Shown here piece by piece: positions 39,230 to 49,560 of a stretch of 64,000 nt of DNA (position 1 is its first letter; each line of letters starts with the position of its first letter). Position numbers and translations under genes: made by a program. This stretch comes from Cladopsammia gracilis (Eukaryota > Cnidaria > Anthozoa > Scleractinia > Dendrophylliidae): positions 876,501 through 940,500 of the forward strand of contig JAJGOT010000029.1 of NCBI GenBank assembly GCA_022457155.1, in the 5' to 3' direction. The notes below the pieces were generated by a model. The model saw only the letters and a program-made list of their open reading frames with translations, ran no database searches and was not told where the DNA came from.

Positions 39230-40468
39230 TTACTTCACGGAAGCTCTACAAGCAATCATTCTGATAAACGCCCTACGATAAAATCTGCTCATTAAACCAT
39301 AGCAGACAGGATGCAAGGCACTTGGTAAACAGGTCAGGGTAAACGCGAGCCTCCTAAACATGTGACGATGAGGCCAGTACATATACGCTTCAAATTTAAA
39401 TTCCATCAAAAGAAAGTTGACCTGGAAAGGGATATAACAAACTATAAATATTAACACCAATGCATACACCATTTTAAGGAGATCATTCTCCAGTTCAAAA
39501 GTTTCTTTGTTGTTTTTTGTCAAGAAGTTTTGGCCGTATGATATACTCTCGCTAATTTTTCCTTTCCCGAATTTTACCTTTCTTTGTGGCTTTCTGACGG
39601 CCATTTCTATTTGAGGTTCACATTTCATTCTCACGAGTTTAAGCGTCATCTGATTTTCATGCTCCACTTGGTTTATCTCTCCCGTTGCTTGTATATCTTC
39701 CGTCGTACAAGTTGAAGGTCGAGCAACGGATGAAAGCGCCTTGCTCTGCTCGTCCCGAAGCCTTTGAATTACAAAGATGTGTTCTCTGATTTTCTTTCTG
39801 ACCAACGAGTAAGATATCGCCATTATTACAAGTGGCAGGGCATAGTTGATAACGAAAAGAACGACTGAGTAAATATCTTGGTAGTGTTCGAAGCCTTCGG
39901 GAAACACCTCTTTGCATCTATAAATATCGCAGTTGCCACCGTCCACTGTCACGACACGAAAATGTCCTGCAGGAATTGCCAGCCCAACAGACCCCACCCA
40001 AGAGACAAGTAAGAAACGGCACGTTTGTTTGTCTGTTGGTTTGTCTATCAACGGCTTGATAAGTAGAACACAGCGATAAACGGCAAGAATGGCCAAGGTT
40101 GTTGTTATGACCAGCTGGCTTGCTATCTGTAAAGGAGACAGAACCTTGCACATAACATTACCAAGCTTCCAAGACCATGGCGGCTCGTAGGCATGGAACG
40201 TGAACATCAAACAAACCATGCTGATGATTTCAGCAAAAGCCAAGTTGCTGACTAAATAATGCGCGATCGGTTTAACTCCAGGGTGTCTCCAAACTGCTCG
40301 ACACACCACATAGTTTCCAATCAGAGCGAGCGCTGCTATAAGGCTGAACAAGACTGTGCGAGTAATTCTTAATACCTCAGGTTCTGGAGCGAACGCAAAT
40401 GAACTGTTCGTGTTGTTTGTACCTTGAGATGATGTTGTCTGATTTATAGTGTTTTTAATGCACGACAT
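39230..40468 (-). CDS. Class A (rhodopsin-like) GPCR, neuropeptide-receptor-like, copy 1 (412 aa)
   Basis: Intronless frame with seven hydrophobic segments. The N-terminus has several NxT/NxS sites (NQT, NNT, NSS). TM1 has GNYVVCRAVW, TM2 NLAFAEI, and TM3 ends AVYRC in place of DRY. The TM3 cysteine (NVMCKVL) and ECL2 cysteine (NCDIYRCKEVF) can form the usual disulfide. ICL3 is long and basic. TM6 has CYIPF in place of CWxP, and TM7 has HPVCYG in place of NPxxY. These variants are within the class A range. It would signal at the plasma membrane through G proteins; the ligand is not inferable. It differs from copy 2 at about 12 residues, mostly in loops. Confidence 0.88.
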   Translation of the reverse strand: MSCIKNTINQTTSSQGTNNTNSSFAFAPEPEVLRITRTVLFSLIAALALIGNYVVCRAVWRHPGVKPIAHYLVSNLAFAEIISMVCLMFTFHAYEPPWSWKLGNVMCKVLSPLQIASQLVITTTLAILAVYRCVLLIKPLIDKPTDKQTCRFLLVSWVGSVGLAIPAGHFRVVTVDGGNCDIYRCKEVFPEGFEHYQDIYSVVLFVINYALPLVIMAISYSLVRKKIREHIFVIQRLRDEQSKALSSVARPSTCTTEDIQATGEINQVEHENQMTLKLVRMKCEPQIEMAVRKPQRKVKFGKGKISESISYGQNFLTKNNKETFELENDLLKMVYALVLIFIVCYIPFQVNFLLMEFKFEAYMYWPHRHMFRRLAFTLTCLPSALHPVCYGLMSRFYRRAFIRMIACRASVK

Positions 40469-41480
40469 CTTGTAAAGAAATGATTGTTTCGTATTGAAAA
40501 TCCCTTTGAGAAGAATACAAGAAGAAACTGAATCTTCGATGAAATAACTCGCAGTTTAGCAGTTCCTTTAAATCACACACGAGTGAAAGTTCAAGGAGGA
40601 CCGACACATTTATATCTTTGGATCTCGGCTATTAACTGGAAAGTACATTCACTTCACCTCGTCATTTAGACAATGTTAACTTCGAATTGTGAATATAGAT
40701 TACTTAATATCGGAAGACAGTTACGTTGAATGGCCGGCGAAAAAAACAACAAACTTTTTTCGCTTACTGCCGGAAAGGTGTCCGGTGGTTATTATAACAT
40801 AAAGAAAAAACAAAGAATCCATACAGTCTTAATTCTGGTGATATGTTGGCCAGTTTGATCTTAAAAACAATCTTGAGATCAGCATTTGGATCCGTGGCCA
40901 GTTTTGTGACTAAATTTCCATGAAAATCAATTTGCCACTCCTTGCGGTAATTAATTAAGGTGGTGTCTTTTGGTTTGTAATTGATTCTCGGTCAGTAGCA
41001 TAAATTATGACGAATCCATTTCGTTTTCTCTGCATGAACTTCGCTTTAGGAAATCTATCGCCTCAGTTATGGGTATGTTGGTGTTTCAATTCTTTTTTAT
41101 TTTAAGAAAATAACTCTAAAACGAGTCGGCGAAGATTAATATGCTGATCACAGCGGAACAGCTGAAAATAAAAATTAAGTCTGAACCGAAATTAAATGAG
41201 TCAACAGAGCTCATTACGATATTACTCCATTTCTAATTCAGAAAAACTTCTCTTAATTTTTCAATGTTTTACCCGAAGAAGCATTATCAGACGCCGTTTT
41301 TGTGAAAACCGAAAGACAAAAAACAATTGCTTTGAAATACTAAAAAACAAAATTACTACGGCAAAGTGCTGATTCTTATATCAATACTTTTAATTTTAAT
41401 GTTCACACATTGGGGATTTTCCCACAGAATATTTTAATAACATGACTCATTACTGAGAAACACGCCACATGCATGGCTCT
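40469..41480. other. GPCR 5' flank, non-coding, duplicated
   Basis: Shared with 62,542-63,560. Contains a TATATCTTTGGATCTCGGC segment near 40,611 that could include the promoter. No gene seen. Confidence 0.5.
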
Positions 41481-41490
41481 TATTCTCGTA

Positions 41491-41520
41491 GGGGGGGGGG
41501 GTGGGGGGGGGGGTGGGGCG
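41491..41520. repeat. Poly-G tract in duplicated block, copy 1
   Basis: Runs of 10-11 G interrupted by T. The counterpart at 63,567-63,590 has a different length. Confidence 0.9.
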
Positions 41521-41910
41521 TTTCAAAACCCTTACACTGTTTCAGACCCCAATATAGGACTTCCCTTACCCATTTTCAGTCCTTGCCAGTTTAGGATGTT
41601 CCCCTTTATCATAACAACATGGCAACTCTTTACGTTATTTTCGAACTAACAGGCAAAACATATCTGTTTTCAAACCAAAATTGTCCAACTTTAAACCAAT
41701 TCAGTTCTAAGACCAGAATGACTATAAAAAAAATACCCCTCGGGGCCTGAAATGGCATGTCGTTCAGGCGAGTACCCCTCTCACTCCCCCCACCCCATCA
41801 CCTCCGTTTCCCTTCCCGAGCTTGTAGTTCTTTCATTTTGTAGGAATGAATCGAAAAGTTCAAAGAGCAGCAAACAAAGATAGACAAAACATCACTGTAA
41901 TGCTTTGTTC

Positions 41911-44247
41911 TGGTTCTATACAAATGTTGTTCCAAAGCAACGAAGGTGAAAATGATTCATTAGCACCAACTCCTGCTGACAATTTCAATATTCCAACTGA
42001 CAATTATTTTCTGGTTTGTTTTAAAGAAAATTGGTTGTGTGCGATATCATTTTGTTGACCGATAATTGTTAGATAAGTAGATCTTTTACGCCCACCAAAA
42101 CCAATATACGCCTGTTATTATTTTTCTATCTGATTTTTCCGAGTAGGCTGATAGCAGGCCATGTTCTGTTTGGTTTGTTTTCCATGATGTATTGTGCAGT
42201 TGCGGGTGTTTTTGTGGAGAAGCTGTTGTATTGGGGAATTTTAATATTGCAAAAAAACATCAGCGTTAATGCTTACGGTAAGTACAGCTGCGTATTGTGA
42301 AATAAAACCGAACTAGTTTCGGGTTTTAAGATGAATAAAAAATGAAGAAATAAGTTTGTTTCCGCCGCCTTTTTCTTTTTAAAGTCATATACACAACTCT
42401 TTTTTGAGCATCTTATTTTCAATTATTTTTACGAGATATTCATGGCAGGAAGTAAAGTCAGTAAGGTCGCGATATAAAGTGCACGCTTACTTAACGGCTT
42501 CCTGAACTGAAAACAAGTCATCAACATCTCGTAACAGCTGCTACAGTAACTAGCTTCAAAGTTTGAAATATTGCACCACTTTTGTACGTTAGGAAACTTT
42601 CCGCTTGTTCCTGTTTATAATATTTGTCAAGAAAATCGACCCACGTATTTGAGAACTCAGACAACACAAATGAATTTAGCCGGATATATTCGAATATGCG
42701 AATGAGAACCTGCTGCTGCTGTTAATGTGTCGAACCCATTCACCATCAAATAATTAAAGTGAGTAGCCAAGTTCAATGATTGATAATCGAGTAATTTCTA
42801 TAGCTTTTATCTGAATATCACACTTGAGAATTTCATTCACAGCTTGAAAAAAGAACTAGACAGAAAGCTTACCGTTCTCTGTTTTTGTAGTGGACTGTGC
42901 TCTTAAATGGCTGCGTCGGTTGCAAATTCAACCCTTTCTAAATGCGATATTTAGGGCTTTTTAAATAGATTAAAATGAAATAAAAACGTTCAAAAGTATA
43001 AAGACAATGTTTACCTCTCTTGTTATGTTTTTGTTTCAGGATCTTTTTGGTGGTCTTACAATTTGGTCTCATTCACATTATAGCCGAGTATCCCGCCCCC
43101 TCCCCTCCCCCCCCCCCCCCCCCGGAGTGTAAAAATTTGGCCTCATTCACTTTTATAGCTGAGTACCGCCCTCCCTTCCCCCCTCCCCCTGGAGTGTAAC
43201 AATTCGGGCCCATCCCCTGGATTAGCCACTGACAATGGTTAGGTAATCCTGACCACTATATATGGAGTTGTTTCACTGGAGGCATGAGTTCAACTCATTG
43301 CTCACGGTTGACATAAAAGCATTATTTATGGGCAGAACTTATTTTCAACATTTCGTATCGTGTATGTTTACATTCAGTTCGAAAAGTACTCTAAAACCAG
43401 CCGGCCAATGTGCATGGTCTACACCAAAAAACACAATGATTAGGCAAATATTGCACCAAAGAAGTCTAGTTCTGTTGACGGAACTTCCGTTAGACAGACA
43501 AGAACCATTGTCGTCTGCTTGAAGTAACAACTTGATATTAGTCAGCTTATGGATTCCCTAATTCTTGTTAATCGCCATTAAAAACAAAGCTACAATAAAT
43601 GAGGGTGTGGCTTTTATGATTTCATAAATCTTTCATTTTAAAAGGTCCAATTCATTGTTTAGCAACAGATTAAAAGCACACTATCAGATCACTCGTTTGT
43701 CCCCCAAACATACGCCAGCACTGCAGCCTGTGACGCAGCCGACACGAAAACGAAACCGGTCAAGAGGCTTACACAGCGTGCCAGTTTCTAATCTTAAATT
43801 GTACCTGCTACTGGAGCAGGTTGTTATGTCTACAATATACCGGATAGCTTATCGTGCCGACACGAAAAATGCTCCTAAAAGTATGTAAATTCAGAACATT
43901 GCTGTTAATTTCGTCTTTTTTGTAAGTTACAATCCAGACCTTTAGTTATTGACGTCTCTTCGGTTAGACTCCCTCTTTACACTGGGCACGAAAACGTGTG
44001 CGATACATGACGATACACTTCGGAGAAGCGAAGCATCGCTCCGGCACAAAAATCGTGCCAAATTAGCGTTTTATATGTGCACAAATGCCTCCAGTATCCG
44101 ATATGTTTTTCATACTGGTACAAGAGCTATCCGGTATATAATAGCCATAGTCTAAACTATAGCTTCAGAATGATCAGAGTATATCACCCCACCCTGCATC
44201 ACGACACAAAAGACACATGGCGCCTACGATCAGCGGACTGTTCAAAG
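41911..44247. other. Intergenic, no supported gene
   Basis: AT-rich. A C-run (about 43,104-43,122) sits in a two-unit repeat of an ATTTGGTCTCATTCACATTATAG / AGCCGAGTA segment (about 43,060-43,200). Short frames have no recognisable motif. Confidence 0.5.
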
Positions 44248-44652
44248 TATATACCCTAGGTACTTGGTGTATCCCTGATCATAATGTATGGTACTTCATG
44301 TATCCCTTATTGTAATGTATTTAGATATATTGCAGTGTAATTTAGGGTCGGATTACAGTATCTAGGGTTGAAGCACTGATTTTAGTATTTAGGTTTAAGC
44401 ACTGATTCCAGTATTTCTAGTTAGTTCTTATATATGGTCTGAGCTAGCACCATATTATCTTATATCCTTTAAAAATTAGAGTTTCCGGCAGCTAGTCCTC
44501 GGTGGTGTAGTGGATAGTGTGCATGGAACAGATCGTACGGCCCGGGTTCGATTCCCTATTCTGCTGTTTTTATCTTCTTTTTCTACTGAAATAAAAACTA
44601 AGTGTTTAAATACAAAATAATAAGGGATACACCAAGTACATACCGTATATAC
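44248..44652. mobile_element. ~405-bp TIR element carrying a tRNA-like sequence
   Basis: GTATATACCCTAGGTACTTGG at the left and its near complement (CCAAGTACATACCGTATATAC) at the right form ~32-bp TIRs with TGTATCCCTTATT inside. It lies at the 3' edge of the BEL/Pao remnant. Confidence 0.65.
44497..44563 (+). ncRNA. tRNA-like / SINE-type Pol III promoter
   Basis: Box A-like GGTGTAGTGGATAG (44,504-44,517) and box B-like GGGTTCGATTCC (44,543-44,554) have tRNA-like spacing. A T-run follows. The acceptor arms do not pair well (TCCTCGG versus TATTCTG), so it is probably a tRNA-derived element and not a working tRNA. Confidence 0.55.
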
Positions 44653-47206
44653 TGCACCGTGATCTACGAACACTAGAATGATGTCTTGAGCCAATAGCCC
44701 CTGGGGAGCTGCGGTCTCTGATATGCTGTAAGCGGTTGCCAACATACACATGGAAACGACGTAGGTCATGGTTGATGTATCCTATTACGATCTCAGAGTC
44801 GGTGTAGTAATAGCACTGGATGTTATCAGTATCAAGTTCGCTCTTGAGCATTGCGGCTACATTGACGGAGATAACAGCTGCTGTCAACTTTAAGCAAGGT
44901 ATTGATATTGGCTTGAGCGGAGCGACTCTAGACTTTGCCATAAGGAAGCTAACGTGAACTTCGTCTCTCTGATTTATCATGCGCAGATACGAGATCTGAC
45001 CGATGCCAGTGTCGCTTGCGTCCGAAAAGCTGTGGATATCTGTGCGGACTGGGTCGCCGAAATTCGGTGGCTTAAAACAGCGGGAAAACGTTAGTTTCTC
45101 CAAAAGTGGAAGCTCTGTTCGCTATTTCTCCCATAGTGGTAGTTATTGATTGTCTTTCAGTTTTTTGTCGTTTTAAAGCCTCTTTTTAAGGGATAGAAGC
45201 CTTCTTAAACAGTGCCCTTTATTGTCGGGTAGTGAGAGGTCATCAAACTTGAAGGGTAGCGGTGTTTCCCAGTTTCCGTTTACGTTCTTGTGCAGGCCCG
45301 TGGCAAGTATCTCTCCAAAGCGTTTATCCTCTATAGACTCGGCTTGCTCAGTTCCACGGTGAATCTCGCTGTAATCGAGCTCCATCATTTCACGTACTTG
45401 TTTTGGGCTTGTTAGGTCCTTAGAATTCATTAGGTTCTTAGATGAGGGTGCTCTGGACGTTTCCTCGCAGCGGTCTAGGAGCGTTTCTCTTTCTACTGTT
45501 ACTCGATTGACTGAAGATGCCTTGGGCGTTGGGTGCTTATCTTTACAGACACGACCGATTATGGTCCAGCCAAACTTGTACTGCTCTGCCCAGGGCTCTT
45601 CGTCATTTCCAAAAATGACCTTAATTGGTTGGAAGGCAGCTGGAACATTTCGACCGATCAGCAGGCCTATATCAACATCGGGGCGGTGCTGTATCTTATC
45701 CGCGATGTGAGATAAATGTTTCCATTGACTGGCTACTTGGGGTGTGACAATATCCTCATGTGAAGCAGGGATGTCCTCTCGTTAGTACGTGAACGGGACT
45801 TTGATTGGTGCATACTCATTTTCGAAGACTTGAATGGACAATCCAGTTACTTTCTTGGTTCTAATAGTGTTTGAACCGACAATCGTGTTAACTTGTGGGC
45901 CTACCTCTGGTGTGTCTACTTTCATTTGTTCTAGTAAGGTGTCGAAGATGAACACATCAGTGGATTGGTCGTCTGGGACTGCATTTCTTAGCTGGGTTCG
46001 ACTGATGAGTTGCTTGTACCAGCACGATTCTAGCGCACGACCTACCGGTTTCCTCCTCCCCGCAGACTTGCGTGCAAGCTGTAGATGAATTTTTGGTTTC
46101 GGCGGTATTGGATTTATCCTTGCTATCGGGCGTGGTCTCGGTATGAAGTGCTGTCTCTTGCGGCAAATGTCCCAGACTGGAGGTGTTTGATAGCCATACA
46201 CTTAAAGCAAAGTTTGTTTTTCTTAAAAAAGTTTCTCTTTTCCTCTAAGGTGAGTTCTCGAAATTTCTTACACTAGCGTGTGAGACTTTGTTTTGTGGAA
46301 GAGACAAAGTTTATTAACCGATTTGGAGTTTTTACCTGTAGAATTGATTCGGGGGATGAGACTTCGCTTTCGCCACCTGTTTTAGAGGCCATGGTCGTAG
46401 AACCAGGTAACCTTTTACGTGGTAGAGGAAGAAGTGGTGAAAATGTGCCAAGTGAATTCCGCGTTGGATGTTTGGTTGCCTGGCGGAAAATCTGTGGAAT
46501 GTTCATGCGATCGTCCTGGAAGGTTACGGGAATGCATTGCAACCTTTCACTTGTTGTAGGGTTTGCACCTTTGTGGACCTTTTCGTCAGGAACCAACTTG
46601 GGAGCTTTTGGACCAAAGTTTGTAACTTGGAAAAATATTCAAATATCTTAAGGCTATCTAGGTGTTTTTTTTTTGCTATTTTGACTTGCTGTAGAAAGTC
46701 GCTAAATTCTTTCAGACCTTTATTTGGCGTCATTATTGCCGATTTTAGGCCAGCTAGCAAGTGTGTTCTCAAAGTCGGTAGCTATAATCGCGGAGCGACC
46801 GAAGCGCGACTTCAGTTTCTTTCTTGCCTCGTTGTACGCTATTTCCGGGTTAGCTCCGACCATATATTGCAGTTGCTCAACGACGTTTTTTCGCGTTCCC
46901 TTCCAAGTGCTGATAAAGGAGATACAGTTTCTGTTGAGCGCTGTTCAATGCGGAGTCGATCAGAGCGTCGAAAGCTGTTTCCCAGATAAAGAATTTTGTG
47001 CCTGCCTCGTCGCCAGTGAAAACCTCTGACTTGGCTTGTGGGAGGCGTTGCAGTTGCGTTACTTTAGCCAAAGCCTCAGAAAATTGAAAGACCTGATTGT
47101 CTGGATTTGGTGGAGCGCGATTTTGACTTTCGACTAACCGACTTGGTTTTATTTCATGGTAGAGTAGTCGGAGAACTCTTAGGGGCGAAGACGTCAGCAT
47201 CTCCAC
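44653..47206 (-). pseudogene. BEL/Pao LTR retrotransposon remnant lacking reverse transcriptase
   Basis: Read on the minus strand from 47,206, the gag region of DUF1759 type comes first (FTGDEAGTKFFIWETAFDAL; then KEFSDFLQQVKIAKKKHLDSL near 46,700). A retropepsin/DUF1758-type part follows around 46,200-45,480, including DIGLLIGRNVPAAFQP near 45,650. A linker (SPKQVREMMELDYSEIH) lies near 45,400. It then jumps directly to the RNase H domain (HSFSDASDTGIGQISYLR, near 45,000; SIPCLKLTAAVISVNVA near 44,900). The ~300-residue RT core expected between 45,173 and 45,103 is missing. Many frameshifts; no LTRs identified in the window. Confidence 0.82.
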
Positions 47207-47433
47207 GTGGTTTGTAGTTTGGTAGATGCATAGGTTTCAAAAGAGACTGTGGGGTGAGGAGAAGTTACGGAGCCCGTGCTTGTGGTTATTGGTCCTAGAG
47301 GTAGTGATGTGAGAGAAGTGCTCGTTTCTTGCTGTAGTTTGTGAATATAACCCAAGTTGCTACAACATGTTGCAACATTAGTCCTGATAAATAGAACCCA
47401 AGTTTACATAAGACGTTCAGAACATTAATATGA

Positions 47434-49560
47434 TTAGGGTCCGAGCTTCTTTCGTTTAATGGCGGGACCACGATCTTGATACTCCTTGGCACGCTCAGGG
47501 TCTCCTAAGTCCTGGTGGATAGAACCCAAGCTTCTATAGGACGCTGCAACATTAATATGTCTAGGACCCAGCTTCTTTACTCTAATGGCGAGAGCACGAT
47601 CTGTATACTCTTTGGCAAGCTCAAGGTCTCCTAGGGCCTGGTGAATAGAACCTAAGTTTCCGTAGGACGTTGCAACATTCATATGATTAGGACCGAGCTT
47701 CTCTAGTTGAATGGCAAGAGCACGATCTGTATACTCCTTGGCAGGCTCAAGGTCTCCTAAGGCCTTGTGAATAGAACCCAAATTTCCATAGGACGTTGCA
47801 ACATTAATATGATTGGGGCCGAGTTTCTCTAGTTTAATGGCGAGAGCACGATCTGTATACTCCTTGGCACGCTTAAGGTCTCCTAAGTCCTGGTGAATAG
47901 AGCCCAAATTTCCATAGGACGTTGCAACATTCATATGATTGGGGCCGAGCTTCTCTAGTTTAATGGCGAGAGCACGATCTGTATACTCCTTGGCACGCTC
48001 AAGGTCTCCTAAGTCCTGGTGAATAGAACCCAAATTTTCATTAGACGTTGCAACATTCATATGATTGGGGCCGAGTTTCTCTAGTTCAATGGCGAGAGCA
48101 CGATCTGTATACTCTTTGGCAAGCTCAAGGTCTCCTAGGGCCTGGTGAATAGAACCTAAGTTTCCGTAGGACGTTGCAACATTCATATGATTAGGACCGA
48201 GTTTCTCTAGTTCAATGGCGAGAGCACGATCTGTATACTCCTTGGCAGGCTCAAGGTCTCCTAAGACCTTGTTAATAGAACCCAAATTTCCATAGGACGT
48301 TGCAACATTAATATGATTGGGGCCGAGTTTCTCTAGTTCAATGGCGAGAGCACGATCTGTATACTCCTTGGCACGCTCAAGGTCTCCTAAGTCCTGGTGA
48401 ATAGAACCCAAATTTCCATAAGACGTTGCAACATACGTATGATTGCGGCCGAGTTTCTCTAGTTGGATGGCGAGAGCACGATCTGTATACTCCTTGGCAC
48501 GCTCAAGGTCTCCTAAGTCCTGGTGAATAGAACCCAAATTTCCATAGGACGTTGCAACTTTAATATGATTAGGACCGAGCTTCTCTAGTTGGATGGCGAG
48601 AGCACGATCAATATACTCCTTGGCACGCTCAAAGTCTCCTAAGTCCTGGTGAATAGAACCCAAATTTCGATAGGACGTTGCATCATTTATATGATTGGGG
48701 CCGAATTTCTCTAGTTCAATGGCGAGAGCACGATCTGTATACTCCTTGGCAAGCTCAAAGTCTCCTAAGGCCTGGTGAATAGAACCCAAATTTCCATAGG
48801 ACGTTGCAACATTCATATGATTGGGGCCGAATTTCTCTAGTTCAATGGCGAGAGCACGATCTGTATACTCCTTGGCACGCTCAAAGTCTCCTAAGGCCTG
48901 GTGAATAGAACCCAAATTTCGATAGGACGTTGCAACATTCATATGATTGGGGCCGAATTTCTCTAGTTCAATGGCGAGAGCACGATCTGTATACTCCTTG
49001 GCACGCTCAAGGTCTCCTAAGTCCTGGTGAATAGAACCCAAATTTCCATAGGACGTTGCAACTTTAATATGATTAGGACCGAGCTTCTCTAGTTCAATGG
49101 CGAGAGCACGATCTGTATACTCCTTGGCACGCTCAAAGTCTCCTAAGGCCTGGTGAATAGAACCCAAATTTCGATAGGACGTTGCAACATTCATATGATT
49201 GGGGCCGAATTTCTCTAGTTCAATGGCGAGACCACGATCTTGATACTCCTTGGCACGCTCAAGGTCTCCTAAGTCCTGGTGAATAGAACCCAAGTTTCCA
49301 TAGGACGTTGCAACATCAATATGATTGGGGCCGAGCATCTCTAGATTAATGGCGAGAGCACGATCTTGATACTCCTTGGCACGTTCCAAGTCTCCTAACC
49401 CCTGATGAATAAAACTCAAGTTGCCAAAACACGCTGCAACTTTAACATCTTTTGGCCCACAATTTTTCAATTCAATGGCTAGTGAATTTTCATGGTACTT
49501 TTTTGCCACATAAAACTCACAGTGTTCAATACAAATGTCGCCCAGCTTGCCAAATGTATC
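47434..49560 (-). repeat. 126-bp coding tandem array (TPR units, ~17 copies)
   Basis: DNA units identical over long stretches, for example CACGATCTGTATACTCCTTGG in most copies. The array lies wholly within the STAND-TPR gene and stays in frame throughout. Confidence 0.95.

Larger units (their letters stand above)
33344..41910 (+). repeat. Segmental duplication, copy 1 (with Harbinger-like insertion)
   Basis: Apart from the insertion at 33,402-35,531, this block matches 57,553-64,000 in the same orientation at very high identity. The two copies are offset by about 22.0 kb. Shared content in order: signal-peptide exon, fold-back minisatellite, TCAA microsatellite, 98-100-bp tandem array, GPCR gene, poly-G tract. 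The match continues to the window end, so the true length is at least 6.4 kb. Confidence 0.92.

Noticed and set aside
44497..44563. Functional tRNA gene
   Set aside because: Box A and B are present but acceptor and T-stem pairing is poor and it lies inside a TIR element.
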